In this document: positions 26,245 to 36,763 of the stretch, piece after piece
Layout: each line of letters begins with the position of its first letter
Position numbering within the stretch: position 1 is the stretch's first letter
From: Aquitalea aquatica
Lineage (GTDB): Bacteria; Pseudomonadota; Gammaproteobacteria; Burkholderiales; Chromobacteriaceae
DNA length: 64,000 nt
Assembly (NCBI RefSeq): GCF_013911085.1
Contig: NZ_JACERN010000030.1
Location: 62,001 to 126,000 of the forward strand
Direction of reading: 5' to 3'
Made by a program: the position numbers and the translations under genes
The notes under the pieces: model-generated
Told to the model about the DNA's origin: nothing
What the model saw: the letters and a program-made list of their open reading frames with translations, nothing else
Database searches by the model: none

Positions 26245-26679
26245 TTACTGGCGAGGCACCGCCACGCAGTCATTACCCTCAAAGCTGACTGACTCCACCA
26301 GCTGGGTCTTGCTGTTCACCACAAAATTGGTGGTGCAGCTGTAGTGCTGGATACCGCCCCCGCTGGTGCCGTCATAGACCCAGCGCCCCGGGGTTTCGAT
26401 CACCCGGCTCTGGCCATTTTCCGTCACGGTAAAGCGGCTGCCCGGCTCGAAGCGACGGTTGTCAAAATACGGTTGCTGCTGGGTATAGGACTTGCTGTAG
26501 GTATATAGCGTGTTGCCATTGGGCATGGTCATGCTCTTGCTGGGGGCCCCCCAGACCGCCAGCAATTCATTGGCATCCCGCCCCTGCCAGTAGTAAGTCT
26601 TCTGGGCATAGCCTTCCCGGCTGGGGAAAGTGCCACAGGCGCTGGTGAGCAACACCAGCAGACATAGCCATTTGCGCAT
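26245..26679 (-). CDS. small lipoprotein of unknown function
   Basis: 144 residues with a lipoprotein signal (WLCLLVLLTSACG, Cys near 15). The mature region has WQGRDANELLAVWGAPSKSMTMPNGNTLYTYSKS. This resembles the short SmpA/OmlA-like fold seen in many small lipoproteins, where a domain tests for W-G-x-P and a Tyr-rich strand. A CTTNFVVN and NDCVA pair of cysteines may form a disulfide. I cannot assign a function. It converges on the LEA-like lipoprotein gene with a 6-base gap. Confidence 0.75.
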   Translation of the reverse strand: MRKWLCLLVLLTSACGTFPSREGYAQKTYYWQGRDANELLAVWGAPSKSMTMPNGNTLYTYSKSYTQQQPYFDNRRFEPGSRFTVTENGQSRVIETPGRWVYDGTSGGGIQHYSCTTNFVVNSKTQLVESVSFEGNDCVAVPRQ

Positions 26680-26734
26680 GACAATCCTTTCTTGTGCATC
26701 ATGGGGCTGCGCTGATAGACCTGATGCAAGCAGC

Positions 26735-26768
26735 GCAGTTCAGCCAGTACGGGTACTGGCTGAACTGC
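26735..26768. repeat. 15-bp perfect inverted repeat between lipoprotein gene and sucD
   Basis: Arms GCAGTTCAGCCAGTA and TACTGGCTGAACTGC with a CGGG loop. No T-run follows on either strand, so it is not a standard terminator. It lies 15 bases from the separate sucD terminator and 56 bases upstream of the lipoprotein start. Confidence 0.7.
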
Positions 26769-26782
26769 ATTCTAGCGCAAAA

Positions 26783-26808
26783 AGAAAACGCCACCCGAGG
26801 GTGGCGTT
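26783..26808 (-). terminator. terminator of the suc operon
   Basis: Ten-bp stem AACGCCACCC / GGGTGGCGTT on a two-base centre (effectively an eight-pair stem), followed on the minus strand by TTTTCTTT. It lies 27 bases past the sucD stop. Confidence 0.85.
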
Positions 26809-26834
26809 GTGCTTTACGGCTATCCGCTAAGGGA

Positions 26835-27719
26835 TTAGATCATGCCCTTGCTTTTCAGCAGTTCGAACATGGTCTTGCCGATTTCGGCCGGGCTGCGGGT
26901 GTAGGCAATGCCTGCACGCTCGAAGGCCTTGAACTTCTCTTCGGCCGTACCCTTGCCGCCAGAGATGATGGCACCAGCGTGGCCCATGCGCTTGCCCTTG
27001 GGAGCAGTCACACCGGCGATGTAGCCAACAACCGGCTTGGTCACGTAGGCCTTGGCAAATTCAGCTGCTTCTTCTTCAGCAGTACCACCGATTTCACCGA
27101 TCATCACGATGGCGTCGGTATCCGGATCGTCCTGGAACAGCTTCAGGGCGTCGATGTGGCTGGTACCCGGGATCGGGTCGCCGCCGATACCGATGCAGGT
27201 GGACTGGCCCAGACCCAGCGCGGTGGTTTGTGCCACGGCTTCGTAGGTCAGGGTGCCGGAACGGGACACGATACCGATGCGGCCCGGATTGTGGATGTGC
27301 CACGGCATGATGCCGATCTTGCACTCACCCGGGGTAATGATACCCGGGCAGTTCGGGCCGATCAGGCGGATGCCGGCTTCGTCCACAGCCTTTTTCACGT
27401 ACAGCATGTCCAGGGTGGGCACGCCTTCGGTGATGCAGACAATCAGCTTCACGCCGCTGTCGATGGCTTCCAGGATGGAATCCTTGGCGAAAGCTGCCGG
27501 TACGTAGATAACCGAGGCATCAGCCTGGGTTTGACGCACGGCGTCCTTCATGGTGTTGAACACCGGCAGGCCCAGATGCTCGGAACCGCCCTTGCCCGGG
27601 GTCACGCCACCCACTACCTTGGTGCCAACCTTCAGTGCCTGTTCGGCGTGGAAGGTACCGTTCTTGCCGGTGAAACCTTGCACCAGCACTTTGGTGTCTT
27701 TGTTTACCAATACGCTCAT
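26835..27719 (-). CDS. sucD: succinyl-CoA synthetase alpha subunit
   Basis: 294-residue CoA-binding subunit of succinyl-CoA synthetase, which turns succinyl-CoA into succinate with formation of ATP or GTP. The Rossmann CoA-binding domain begins [21 protein letters not shown]. The phosphohistidine site is in [17 protein letters not shown], with His near residue 247. Length is normal (about 290). It follows sucC by 27 bases and is the last gene of the operon. Confidence 0.97.
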   Translation of the reverse strand: MSVLVNKDTKVLVQGFTGKNGTFHAEQALKVGTKVVGGVTPGKGGSEHLGLPVFNTMKDAVRQTQADASVIYVPAAFAKDSILEAIDSGVKLIVCITEGVPTLDMLYVKKAVDEAGIRLIGPNCPGIITPGECKIGIMPWHIHNPGRIGIVSRSGTLTYEAVAQTTALGLGQSTCIGIGGDPIPGTSHIDALKLFQDDPDTDAIVMIGEIGGTAEEEAAEFAKAYVTKPVVGYIAGVTAPKGKRMGHAGAIISGGKGTAEEKFKAFERAGIAYTRSPAEIGKTMFELLKSKGMI

Positions 27720-27746
27720 TTTGAAATCCTTATGCGGTGCAGGTGA

Positions 27747-28916
27747 TTAAAGCGCAGCAACGGCAGCAACGATCTTCTCGGCTGCGTCGTTCAGGCCCTG
27801 GGCGGAAACCAGCTTCAGGCCGGAGTCATCCAGAATCTTGGCGCCCAATTCGGCGTTGTTGCCTTCCAGGCGCACAACGACCGGCACGGTCACGTTTACT
27901 TCCTTCACCGCAGCGATGATGGCTTCGGCAATCATGTCGCAGCGAACGATGCCACCGAAGATGTTGATCAGCACGCCCTTGACCGAATCATCAGCCAGGA
28001 TCAGCTTGAAGGCTTCGATCACGCGGTCCTTAGTCGCACCACCACCCACGTCCAGGAAGTTGGCCGGCTGGCCACCCTTCAGCTTGATGATGTCCATGGT
28101 GGCCATGGCCAGGCCAGCGCCGTTCACCATGCAGCCGATATTGCCTTCCAGGGCTACGTAGTTCAGGTCGAACTCGGAAGCTTTCACTTCGCGTTCGTTT
28201 TCCTGCGACTTGTCGCGCTGGGCCAGCAGAGCCGGGTGACGGTACAGGGCGTTGGAGTCCAGGTTGATCTTGCCATCAACGCAGGCCAGTTCGCCGTTTT
28301 CACGCAGCGCCAGCGGGTTTACTTCGAACAGGGCGAAATCGTTTTCCACGAAAGCCTGGTAAGCACCCAGCATCAGCTTGCTGAAAGCAGCAATCTGCGA
28401 ACCGGACAGACCCAGGGCAAAAGCGGCATCACGCGCCTGGAAGGGCTGCATGCCCACCAGCGGGTTGATTTCGATCTTGATGATCTTTTCCGGGGTTTCT
28501 TCGGCTACTTTTTCGATTTCCACGCCGCCTTCGGTGGATACCATGAACACAACGCGCTGGCTGCCACGGTCCACTACGGCGCCCAGGTACAGTTCACGCT
28601 GTACCGGGTACATGTCTTCGCACACCAACACGCTGTTGACCGGCTGGCCGGCGGCATCGGTCTGGTAGGTCACCAGATTGATACCGATCAGGCTCTTGGC
28701 AACTTCAGCGGCTTCTTCGCGGCTCTTTACCACTTTGACACCACCGGCCTTGCCACGGCCACCGGCATGCACCTGGGCCTTGACGACGGCAAACTTGCCG
28801 CCCAGTTTGTCATAAGCGGCAGCGGCTTCTTCCGGCGTAGTGGCCAGAATGCCCTGTTGTACCGGCAAGCCGTATTTGGCCAGCAGCTCTTTCGCTTGGT
28901 ATTCGTGCAGGTTCAT
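27747..28916 (-). CDS. sucC: succinyl-CoA synthetase beta subunit
   Basis: 389-residue nucleotide-binding subunit. The N-terminal ATP-grasp domain starts [38 protein letters not shown] is the nucleotide loop. The C-terminal domain contains [20 protein letters not shown] and [15 protein letters not shown]-type segments. Length and start match the family. It pairs with sucD directly downstream, and 167 bases separate it from lpdA upstream. Confidence 0.97.
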   Translation of the reverse strand: MNLHEYQAKELLAKYGLPVQQGILATTPEEAAAAYDKLGGKFAVVKAQVHAGGRGKAGGVKVVKSREEAAEVAKSLIGINLVTYQTDAAGQPVNSVLVCEDMYPVQRELYLGAVVDRGSQRVVFMVSTEGGVEIEKVAEETPEKIIKIEINPLVGMQPFQARDAAFALGLSGSQIAAFSKLMLGAYQAFVENDFALFEVNPLALRENGELACVDGKINLDSNALYRHPALLAQRDKSQENEREVKASEFDLNYVALEGNIGCMVNGAGLAMATMDIIKLKGGQPANFLDVGGGATKDRVIEAFKLILADDSVKGVLINIFGGIVRCDMIAEAIIAAVKEVNVTVPVVVRLEGNNAELGAKILDDSGLKLVSAQGLNDAAEKIVAAVAAL

Positions 28917-29050
28917 CTATGGTTTCCTTTCGGTGGAAATGATGGCGGGGCCCTGTCTGGCCAACGTCTCTATTCCTTGGTCGCTTCCTCAACCCTAATG
29001 TATCGGGGCGAACCTGTTCTCTCGGCAGGTCCTGCCCCATACCCTCATTT

Positions 29051-29075
29051 GGGCCGTGTGAATTGTACACGGCCC
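29051..29075 (-). other. hairpin between lpdA and sucC
   Basis: Nine-bp perfect stem GGGCCGTGT / ACACGGCCC with a seven-base loop, starting 8 bases after the lpdA stop on the minus strand. No T-run follows. It may be a processing or attenuation structure that tunes sucCD relative to sucAB-lpd. Confidence 0.5.
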
Positions 29076-29083
29076 CACGGCAA

Positions 29084-30517
29084 TTAGCCGTGCAATGCGC
29101 GCTTGTCAGCAGCCAGCGCCGCTTCGTGTACCACTTCCGACAGGCTCGGATGGGCGTGCACGATGCGCGCCAGGTCTTCACTGGCGGCCTTGAATTCCAT
29201 CGATACCACGCCTTCGGTCACCAGCTCGGACACCATTGGGCCGATCATGTGCAGGCCGAGGATGCGGTCGGTCTTGGCATCAGCCAGGATCTTCACCGTG
29301 CCCTGTGCCTGACCCAGGCCCAGCGCGCGACCGTTGGCAGCGAAACCGGAAGTACCCTTCTTGTATTCGATGCCTTCAGCCTTGAGCTGCTCTTCGGTCT
29401 TGCCTACCCAGGCAATTTCCGGCGAGGTGTAGATCACCCACGGAATCACGCCGAAATCAACGTGCGGCTTCTGGCCGGCGATACGTTCTGCCACGGCCAC
29501 GCCTTCTTCGGAAGCCTTGTGCGCCAGCATCGGGCCACGTACCACATCGCCAATCGCCCAGATGCCCGGCAGATTGGTGTGGCAGTGGTCGTCCACGGCA
29601 ACCAAACCACGCTCGTCCAGCTGCAGGCCAACAGCCTCGGCACCCAGACCGGCAGTGTTCGGCACGCGACCGATGGACACGATCAGCTTGTCAAACTCGG
29701 CAGCCACGGCTTCGCCGTTCAGCTCGTAGTGAACGGTAACGTGTTTCTTGGTGGCCTTGATTTCGCCAATCTTCACGCCCAGCTTGATATCCAGACCGGT
29801 GTCCTTGGTCAGGGTCTTGAAGGCTTCCTTGGCGATCTGCTGGTCGGCAGCGGCCAGGAAAGTCGGTGCGGCTTCCAGAATGGTCACTTCCGCGCCCAGA
29901 CGCTTCCACACGCTACCCATTTCCAGGCCGATCACACCGGCACCGATCACGCCCAGACGCTTCGGTACGGCAGTCAGCGCCAGCGCGCCTTCGTTGTCCA
30001 GCACCATGTGGTTGTCGGTAGCCAGGCCCGGCAGTTGGCGCGGGCTGGAACCGGTAGCGATGATGACGTTGGTCGCTTCCAGCGTATCCACCACCGCGCC
30101 GTTGTCGGTGACTTCAATCAGCCACTTGTCGCCCTGACGGCCCTTAAGGGCGGCCAGACCATGGATATTGGCAACCTTGTTCTTCTTGAACAGGAAGCTG
30201 ATACCCGCGGCGTTCTTGGTGATGATGCCGGTCTTGCGCTCCAGCATGGCGGCCACGTCCATCTTGGCACCGGACACGGTGATGCCGTGTTTGGCGAAGT
30301 CGTGCTGTACCGCGTGGAAGTTTTCCGAGGACTGCAGCAGTGCCTTGGACGGGATGCAACCCACGTTCAGGCAGGTGCCACCCAGCGAAGGCTTGCCTTC
30401 CGGGTTCTTGAAGGCATCCACGCAAGCGGTGTTGAAACCCAGCTGGGCTGCGCGAATGGCCGCCACATAACCGCCGGGGCCGCCGCCGATCACCACAACA
30501 TCAAACTGTTGGCTCAT
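29084..30517 (-). CDS. lpdA: dihydrolipoyl dehydrogenase (E3 of 2-oxoglutarate dehydrogenase)
   Basis: 477-residue flavoprotein that reoxidises the lipoyl arm of SucB with NAD+. FAD site [14 protein letters not shown] at the N-terminus; the redox disulfide is [13 protein letters not shown] (about residues 41-53). NAD domain [17 protein letters not shown]-terminal [16 protein letters not shown] contains the catalytic His-Glu pair. The ATG at 30517 follows a GGAAAATCA ribosome region; 18 further upstream codons are not needed. Its place after sucB marks it as the oxoglutarate-complex E3. Confidence 0.96.
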   Translation of the reverse strand: MSQQFDVVVIGGGPGGYVAAIRAAQLGFNTACVDAFKNPEGKPSLGGTCLNVGCIPSKALLQSSENFHAVQHDFAKHGITVSGAKMDVAAMLERKTGIITKNAAGISFLFKKNKVANIHGLAALKGRQGDKWLIEVTDNGAVVDTLEATNVIIATGSSPRQLPGLATDNHMVLDNEGALALTAVPKRLGVIGAGVIGLEMGSVWKRLGAEVTILEAAPTFLAAADQQIAKEAFKTLTKDTGLDIKLGVKIGEIKATKKHVTVHYELNGEAVAAEFDKLIVSIGRVPNTAGLGAEAVGLQLDERGLVAVDDHCHTNLPGIWAIGDVVRGPMLAHKASEEGVAVAERIAGQKPHVDFGVIPWVIYTSPEIAWVGKTEEQLKAEGIEYKKGTSGFAANGRALGLGQAQGTVKILADAKTDRILGLHMIGPMVSELVTEGVVSMEFKAASEDLARIVHAHPSLSEVVHEAALAADKRALHG

Positions 30518-30530
30518 TGATTTTCCTTGA

Positions 30531-30716
30531 TCAGAACTTGCCGACCTTGAACAGCAATATCCCGAAAGCAATCATGAACACGGCAATGATGAGCTTGCCC
30601 ACCAGGCTGTAGCGGTCTTCGCGAATACCGCGTTGATGCTTCTTCCAGGTCAGTACCGCAATGGCCACACCGGCCAGGATGGAAGCTACCGCATACAGCC
30701 AATCAGGCAAAATCAT
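30531..30716 (-). CDS. small two-helix membrane protein between sucB and lpdA
   Basis: 61 residues with two membrane helices ([18 protein letters not shown] and [19 protein letters not shown]) joined by a basic loop [24 protein letters not shown] lies just upstream of two consecutive ATGs (30719 and 30716); 30716 has the better spacing. It sits 13 bases upstream of lpdA and 71 downstream of sucB, inside the oxoglutarate dehydrogenase operon. I do not recognise the family. Position and good signals make it a real gene, perhaps acting on complex localisation; that function is speculation. Confidence 0.7.
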   Translation of the reverse strand: MILPDWLYAVASILAGVAIAVLTWKKHQRGIREDRYSLVGKLIIAVFMIAFGILLFKVGKF

Positions 30717-30787
30717 CATTTCTCCGTTCACATTATTCAAAGTGGCCGCAAGCACGCTTGCAGCCAACAGACATTACAGACCCGGTA

Positions 30788-32038
30788 TTACAGGTCCAGG
30801 ATCAGGCGGGCCGGATCTTCGATGGCGTCCTTGATGGCCACCAGGCTCAGTACCGCTTCGCGACCATCGATGATGCGGTGGTCGTACGACTGTGCAAGGT
30901 ACATCATCGGGCGCACGACAACTTGACCATTCTCAACCACGGCACGCTCCTTGGTGGCGTGCATGCCCAGAATGGCCGATTGCGGCGGGTTGATGATGGG
31001 GGTGGACATCATGGAACCGAAAGTACCGCCATTGGAAATGGTGTAGGTACCGCCAGTCAGCTCTTCCACGGTCAGCTTGCCTTCCTGGGCGCGCTTGCCG
31101 AAGTCGGCGATCTGCTTTTCGATCTCGGCCAGGCTCAGCTGGTCGGCATTGCGGATGACCGGCACCACCAGACCACGCGGGCTGCCTACTGCCACGCCGA
31201 TGTCAAAGTAGCCGTGGTAGATGATGTTGTTGCCATCAACCGAAGCATTGACGATGGGGTATTTCTTCAGAGCGGCAACCACGGCCTTGACGAAGAAGCC
31301 CATGAAACCCAGCTTGACGCCGTGTTCCTTCTCGAAGCGGTCCTTGTAGCGCGCACGCAGGTCCATCAACGGCTTCATGTTGATTTCGTTGAAGGTGGTG
31401 AGGATGGCATTGGTCTGCTGGCTCATTACCAGACGCTCGGCCACGCGCTGGCGCAGACGGGACATCGGTACGCTCTGTTCCGGACGGTCACCCAGCACGG
31501 CAGCCACGTTCACGGCAGCCGGAGTGGCGGCCAGGGCAACACCGGCGTTGCCGGCGTGAGCCAGTACCGGACCGGCTTGCGACGGTGCAGCGGCAGCAGC
31601 CTGTACGTCTTCCTTCAGGACACGGCCGTCACGGCCGGTGCCAGCGACATTGGCCAGATTCACGCCGGTTTCGGCGGCCAGCTTGGCAGCGGACGGCATG
31701 GCAGCGCCACCCGGTGCAGCGGCCGGAGCAGCCTGAACCGGAGCCGGTGCGGCAGCAGCCGGGGCAGCAGCAACGGCAGCCGGGGCATCGCCAGCCTTGG
31801 CGGCGGTGTCGATGCGGGCGATCAGTTGACCGGACACCACGGTGGCGCCGTCCTGCTCAATGATTTCAACAATCACACCAGCCTGCGGTGCCGGCAGTTC
31901 CAGCACCACCTTGTCGGTTTCCAGATCGATGACGTTTTCGTCGCGATTGACGAAATCGCCAGCTTTCTTGTGCCAGGTCATCAGCGTGGCTTCGGAAACG
32001 GACTCAGGCAGTTGGGGGACTTTGACTTCAATAATCAT
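30788..32038 (-). CDS. sucB: 2-oxoglutarate dehydrogenase E2, dihydrolipoyl succinyltransferase
   Basis: 416 residues: lipoyl domain at 1-75 with [12 protein letters not shown] (lipoylated Lys near 44), then an Ala/Pro-rich linker at about 78-110. A peripheral subunit-binding domain follows ([20 protein letters not shown]), then a second Ala-rich linker. The catalytic core contains [17 protein letters not shown] with the active His (near 388). One lipoyl domain is usual for this enzyme. The start [18 protein letters not shown] matches family members. Confidence 0.97.
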   Translation of the reverse strand: MIIEVKVPQLPESVSEATLMTWHKKAGDFVNRDENVIDLETDKVVLELPAPQAGVIVEIIEQDGATVVSGQLIARIDTAAKAGDAPAAVAAAPAAAAPAPVQAAPAAAPGGAAMPSAAKLAAETGVNLANVAGTGRDGRVLKEDVQAAAAAPSQAGPVLAHAGNAGVALAATPAAVNVAAVLGDRPEQSVPMSRLRQRVAERLVMSQQTNAILTTFNEINMKPLMDLRARYKDRFEKEHGVKLGFMGFFVKAVVAALKKYPIVNASVDGNNIIYHGYFDIGVAVGSPRGLVVPVIRNADQLSLAEIEKQIADFGKRAQEGKLTVEELTGGTYTISNGGTFGSMMSTPIINPPQSAILGMHATKERAVVENGQVVVRPMMYLAQSYDHRIIDGREAVLSLVAIKDAIEDPARLILDL

Positions 32039-32105
32039 GTTCTTCTCCAGAGCGGGGCAGCTGCGGTGCTGCCCCCGTCATATCATTCGTTGTGATGGCG
32101 TGTAC

Positions 32106-34934
32106 TTACTTGGCAATCGTCATGGCTTCTTCGACGAAGGACTTGAGCTGGGCAACGTGCTTGCTCATATAGCCTACGGCCGGGGAAGCAGAGGACGGAC
32201 GACCAGCGAACGACAAGAACTGCTTGCCGCTCAGCAGACCTTCCAGGCGATGGCGAATCTGGTACCAGGCACCCTGGTTACGCGGCTCTTCCTGCACCCA
32301 CATCACTTCCTTGGCTTGCGGGAAGCGTGCCAGTTCGGCGGCTACCTGCTCGGTCGGGAAGGGATACAACTGCTCGATACGCACGATGGCAACCTCGTCT
32401 TCCACGCCCTTGTCCTTGCGGCCAGCGGCCAGGTCGTAATACACCTGACCCGCACACAGCACCACGCGCTTCACCTTCTTCGGATCCTGCACCACGGCAT
32501 CGCCGATCACCGGGCGGAAGCTGCCGTTGGTGAAGGCTTCGATCGGGCTCATGGAGTCCTTGAAGCGCAGCAGACGCTTGGACAGGAAGATCACCAGCGG
32601 CTTGCGATACGGACGCAGCACCTGACGGCGCAGCATGTGGAACATCTGGCTGGCTTCGGACGGCATCACGATCTGCATATTGTGCTCGGCGCACAGTTGC
32701 AGCCAGCGTTCCAGACGGGCGGAGGAGTGTTCCGGACCCTGGCCATCGTAGCCGTGCGGCAGGATGGTGGTCAGGCCACACAGGCGGCCCCACTTGGTTT
32801 CGCCAGAGGAGATAAACTGGTCAATCGCCACCTGGGCACCGTTGGCGAAGTCGCCAAACTGGGCTTCCCAGATTACCAGCTGGTCCGGCGCGGAACAGGC
32901 ATAGCCATATTCATAGGCCAGCACGGCTTCTTCGTTGAGGATGGAGTCGATCACCAGGAAATCAGCCTGGTTGTCCGACATATTGCGCAGCGGCACGTAG
33001 GAACCTTGGTCCCAGCGTTCGCGGTTCTGGTCGTGCAGCACCGCATGGCGATGGGAGAAGGTGCCACGACCGGAGTCTTCACCGGACAGACGTACACCAA
33101 AACCATTGGTTACCAGCGAAGCGTAGGCCAGGGTCTCGGCCATGCCCCAGTCGGCATTCTGTTCGCCAGCGGCCATGGCCTTGCGGGCGGCCAGTACCTT
33201 CTGCACCGTCGGATGCAGCTTGAAGCCTTCCGGCAGCGTGGTGAACTTTTCGGTCAGACGCTGGATATCGGCACGCGGCAGCGAGGTATCGGTGGGGTGT
33301 GCCCAGTGGGTGCCCAGATACTGGCTCCAGTCCAGGGCGTGTTCGCGCTTGTAGTTGGTGAGCGCGGTCTGTTCCACGTGCTCGCCCTTGTCCAGCGCGT
33401 CGCGGTAGGCCTGGATCATGCCTTCGGCTTCTTCGGCCTTCAGCACGCCTTCCTGTACCAGACGCTCGGCATACATGGCGCGCACGCCCTGATGCTTGGC
33501 AATCTTCTTGTACATCATCGGCTGGGTCAGGAAGGGATCATCACCTTCGTTGTGGCCCAGTTTGCGGTAGCAGACCAGGTCGATGACCACGTCCTTGTTG
33601 AACTGCATGCGGTAGTCCAGCGCAGCCTGCATCACGTAGCAGACGGCTTCCGGATCATCACCGTTGACGTGCAGGATGGGCGCTTCGACCATCTTGGCCA
33701 CATCGGTACAGTACAGGGTGGAACGCATGTCGCGCGTGTCCGAGGTGGTGAAACCCACCTGGTTGTTGATCACGATGTGGATGGTACCGCCGGTACCGTA
33801 GCCACGGGTCTGCGACAGGTTGAAAGTACCCTGGTTGACACCCAGGCCGCCAAAGGCGGAGTCACCGTGGATCAGCACCGGCACGGCGCACTTGCGCTCG
33901 TTGTCCTTGCGACGATCCTGACGGGCGCGTACCGAACCTTCCACCACCGGGTTGACGATTTCCAGGTGGGACGGGTTGAACGCCAGCGACACGTGCATCG
34001 GGCCATTGGCCGTGGGGATGTCGGAGGAGAAGCCCATGTGGTACTTCACGTCGCCAGAGGCCATTTGCTGGGCGGCCTTGCCTTCGAACTCAGCGAACAG
34101 GTCGCGCGGCTGCTTGCCCAGGGTGTTGACCAGCACGTTCAGACGGCCACGGTGGGCCATACCGATGATCAGTTCCTGCACGCCGACCGAGGTGGCGTTG
34201 TGGATCAGATGATCCAGCGCAGCGATGGTGGATTCGCCACCTTCCAGCGAGAAGCGTTTCTGGCCAACGTATTTGGTATGCAGATAGCGTTCCAGGGTCT
34301 CGGCCGCCGTGATCTGCTTGAGAATGCGCAGTTTTTTGCCAGCGTCGTAGCGCGGGGTGGACAGATCGCCTTCAAAGCGCTTCTGTACCCAGTGCTTCTC
34401 GTCCGACTTGGTGATGTGCATGAACTCCAGGCCGATATTGCCGCAGTAGGTCTGCTTCAGGCGCGACAGGATGTCGGACAGCGGCAGCTTCTGCGGAGCC
34501 ACCAGCGAGCCCACATTGAACTGCACCGCCATGTCGGCATCGGTCAGGCCATGCTTGACCGGATCCAGCTCGCGCAGGGTTTCCTGATCCATGCGCTTGA
34601 GCGGGTCGAGGTTGGCCTGACGGGAACCCAGTACGCGGTAGGCCGAAATCAGCTTCAGCACACCCACCTGCTTTTGCATGGTTTCCCATTCGCCGCCGCT
34701 GCTGTTGCGCGGGCCGCTGGCCGGTTTCTTGGCCAGTTGAATGAAGGATTCCTGGATGGGCATGTGTGGTACATCGCGCTCGGCTGCGCCCGGAGCCTGG
34801 GCCAGCTTGTCGAAGTATTCACGCCATTCGGCTGGAACCGAATTCGCATCAGCGAGGTACTGTTCGTACAGTTCCTCGATGAACGGTGCATTCCCACCGA
34901 ACAGGTAGGAATGACTGTACATGGATTGCATCAT
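32106..34934 (-). CDS. sucA: 2-oxoglutarate dehydrogenase E1
   Basis: 942-residue thiamine-diphosphate enzyme that decarboxylates 2-oxoglutarate. The N-terminal SYLFGGNAPFIEELYEQYLAD is the E2-binding segment. The ThDP site includes HGDSAFGGLGVNQGTFNLSQ and a VVIDLVCYRKLGHNEGDDP motif (with His). The C-terminal domain has QGSYVPLRNM and LLPHGYDGQGPEHSSARLER. Length is normal (about 930-950). The start at 34934 has AAAGGG ahead. First gene of the sucAB-lpd-sucCD transcript, with a 180-base leader region after the gltA terminator. Confidence 0.97.
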   Translation of the reverse strand: MMQSMYSHSYLFGGNAPFIEELYEQYLADANSVPAEWREYFDKLAQAPGAAERDVPHMPIQESFIQLAKKPASGPRNSSGGEWETMQKQVGVLKLISAYRVLGSRQANLDPLKRMDQETLRELDPVKHGLTDADMAVQFNVGSLVAPQKLPLSDILSRLKQTYCGNIGLEFMHITKSDEKHWVQKRFEGDLSTPRYDAGKKLRILKQITAAETLERYLHTKYVGQKRFSLEGGESTIAALDHLIHNATSVGVQELIIGMAHRGRLNVLVNTLGKQPRDLFAEFEGKAAQQMASGDVKYHMGFSSDIPTANGPMHVSLAFNPSHLEIVNPVVEGSVRARQDRRKDNERKCAVPVLIHGDSAFGGLGVNQGTFNLSQTRGYGTGGTIHIVINNQVGFTTSDTRDMRSTLYCTDVAKMVEAPILHVNGDDPEAVCYVMQAALDYRMQFNKDVVIDLVCYRKLGHNEGDDPFLTQPMMYKKIAKHQGVRAMYAERLVQEGVLKAEEAEGMIQAYRDALDKGEHVEQTALTNYKREHALDWSQYLGTHWAHPTDTSLPRADIQRLTEKFTTLPEGFKLHPTVQKVLAARKAMAAGEQNADWGMAETLAYASLVTNGFGVRLSGEDSGRGTFSHRHAVLHDQNRERWDQGSYVPLRNMSDNQADFLVIDSILNEEAVLAYEYGYACSAPDQLVIWEAQFGDFANGAQVAIDQFISSGETKWGRLCGLTTILPHGYDGQGPEHSSARLERWLQLCAEHNMQIVMPSEASQMFHMLRRQVLRPYRKPLVIFLSKRLLRFKDSMSPIEAFTNGSFRPVIGDAVVQDPKKVKRVVLCAGQVYYDLAAGRKDKGVEDEVAIVRIEQLYPFPTEQVAAELARFPQAKEVMWVQEEPRNQGAWYQIRHRLEGLLSGKQFLSFAGRPSSASPAVGYMSKHVAQLKSFVEEAMTIAK

Positions 34935-35114
34935 TATTCGACCCTTTGTTATCTACGTACGTATCTACGTTTGGCTACATTGCTGCGTGGAGAAAGCGTT
35001 GTGGAAAAGACGCAAGAAGGGCCTTCGCAAGGAAGGGCAAATCCGTCTCCATTCTTTTCCGCAGCGCTCTGTCGGCGTCTGTCGTGAAACCGGCTACTGT
35101 ATTCTGTTCAACAG

Positions 35115-35149
35115 GCTAAAAAGTTGGCCGAAACGTGTCCGGCCAACTT
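35115..35149 (-). terminator. terminator after gltA
   Basis: Ten-bp perfect stem AAGTTGGCCG / CGGCCAACTT with a nine-base loop and a short run TTTTAG on the minus strand. It lies 13 bases past the gltA stop and separates the sdh-gltA and suc transcripts. Confidence 0.8.
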
Positions 35150-35161
35150 GTCACAGCTTGA

Positions 35162-36451
35162 TCAGCGCTTGTCGATGTCGACAATATCGCGGCGCGGTGC
35201 GCCGGTGTACAGCTGACGCGGACGACCGATCTTCATCGCCGGGTCACCGATCATTTCGCTCCAGTGCGCGATCCAGCCCACGGTACGGGCCAGGGCGAAG
35301 ATCGGAGTGAACATCGATACCGGAATGCCGATGGCGGACAGCACGATACCCGAGTAGAAGTCCACGTTCGGGTACAGCTTGCGCTCGATGAAGTACGGGT
35401 CTTCCAGGGCGATCTTTTCCAGCGCCATGGCCAGCTTGAACTTCGGATCGTTGTGCAGACCCAGTTCGTTCAGCACTTCGTCACAAGTGGTCTTCATGAT
35501 GGCGGCGCGCGGGTCCATGTTCTTGTACACGCGGTGGCCGAAGCCCATCAGTTTGTAACGCTTGTCCTTCACGCCTTGCATGAAGTCGGCCACGTTGTCC
35601 ACGCTGCCGATTTCATCCAGCATCTTCAGCACGGCTTCGTTGGCACCACCGTGGGACGGGCCCCACAGGCAGGCGATACCAGCTGCGATACATGCGAACG
35701 GGTTGGCACCGGAGGAGCCGGCCAGACGCACGGTGGAGGTGGAAGCGTTCTGCTCGTGGTCGGCGTGCAGGGTGAAAATGCGGTCCAGCGCGCGCGCCAG
35801 AACCGGGTTCACCTTGTACTCTTCACACGGGGTGGAGAACATCATGTGCAGGAAGTTTTCCGCATAGGTCAGGCCATTCTTCGGGTAGGAGAACGGCAGG
35901 CCCTTGTTGTAGCGGTAGGCTTGTGCGGCGATGGTCGGCAGCTTGGCCACCAGACGGTGGGCCGAAATGCGACGGTGTTCCGGATTGGTGATGTCCAGCG
36001 AGTCGTGGTAGAAGGCGGACAGCGCGCCAACCACACCCACCATGACGGCCATCGGGTGTGCGTCACGACGGAAGCCCTTGAACAGGCTCATCAGCTGGTC
36101 GTGCAGCATGTTGTGGCGCATCACGCCACGTTCGAATTCCTTGCGCTGTGCTGCAGTCGGCATTTCGCCGTTCAGCAACAGGTAGCACACTTCCAGGTAA
36201 TCGCTCTTTTCAGCCAGCTGCTCGATCGGATAGCCGCGGTAGTAGAGCTGACCCAGATCACCGTCGATGAAGGTGATGGCAGACTCGCAGCTGGCGGTAG
36301 CCAGGAAGCCCGGGTCAAAGGTAAACATGCCGGTTTTGGAGAAGGCACGGATATCGACGACATCCGGACCCAGAGTGCCGGACAGAACCGGCATTTCCAG
36401 GTTGTCCTTGCCCTCGTTGTAAGTGAGCGTCACTTTGCGGTTGGTTTCCAC
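35162..36451 (-). CDS. gltA: citrate synthase (type II, hexameric)
   Basis: 429 residues, the length of the large allosteric Gram-negative enzyme. The zinc-ribbon-like N-terminal strand domain begins [20 protein letters not shown]. Catalytic motifs: [20 protein letters not shown] (part), [15 protein letters not shown] (His), [15 protein letters not shown] (His) and the Asp in the [21 protein letters not shown] region. It condenses oxaloacetate and acetyl-CoA. It follows sdhE by 63 bases as the last gene of the sdh transcript. Confidence 0.97.
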   Translation of the reverse strand: METNRKVTLTYNEGKDNLEMPVLSGTLGPDVVDIRAFSKTGMFTFDPGFLATASCESAITFIDGDLGQLYYRGYPIEQLAEKSDYLEVCYLLLNGEMPTAAQRKEFERGVMRHNMLHDQLMSLFKGFRRDAHPMAVMVGVVGALSAFYHDSLDITNPEHRRISAHRLVAKLPTIAAQAYRYNKGLPFSYPKNGLTYAENFLHMMFSTPCEEYKVNPVLARALDRIFTLHADHEQNASTSTVRLAGSSGANPFACIAAGIACLWGPSHGGANEAVLKMLDEIGSVDNVADFMQGVKDKRYKLMGFGHRVYKNMDPRAAIMKTTCDEVLNELGLHNDPKFKLAMALEKIALEDPYFIERKLYPNVDFYSGIVLSAIGIPVSMFTPIFALARTVGWIAHWSEMIGDPAMKIGRPRQLYTGAPRRDIVDIDKR

Positions 36452-36514
36452 AGCAATACTCCCAGTCAGTTTTGTGGTGTTGTAATAATCGTTTTGGGCC
36501 CTGCATCCTGCGGC

Positions 36515-36763
36515 TCAAACAGCCCGCAGGATCTCGATGATGGCGGCCTCTTCCGGATCGTCCAGGTCAGCCTTGCCGTTCACCACATCCAGAAAATCGG
36601 TGTCGGGCAAATCGAGAATACGCTTGTAGGCGTCGATCTCCGCCGGGGAGAGCGCATCGAAGCGCTGGGCAAAAAACCGCTCCAGCACCAGATCCAGCTC
36701 CAGCAAGCCCCGGCGGGACCGCCAACGGATCCGTTTGAGTTCAATCGGATCGTAGGCGGTCAT
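36515..36763 (-). CDS. sdhE: SdhE, succinate dehydrogenase FAD assembly factor
   Basis: 82-residue soluble helical protein that promotes covalent flavinylation of SdhA. The key RGxxE motif is present in [10 protein letters not shown], near residues 16-25. Length is typical (about 85). Its start overlaps the sdhB stop by four bases, consistent with co-translation with the complex it serves. Confidence 0.93.
   Translation of the reverse strand: MTAYDPIELKRIRWRSRRGLLELDLVLERFFAQRFDALSPAEIDAYKRILDLPDTDFLDVVNGKADLDDPEEAAIIEILRAV

Noticed and set aside
26694-27746. Long plus-strand frame opposite sucD
   Set aside because: Antisense shadow; similar frames occur opposite sucC, lpdA, gltA and sdhA and share the same low-complexity composition.
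31842-35087. 1081-codon plus-strand frame opposite sucA
   Set aside because: Antisense mirror of a highly codon-biased gene; no ribosome site, no recognisable domain, and sucA on the other strand is certain.
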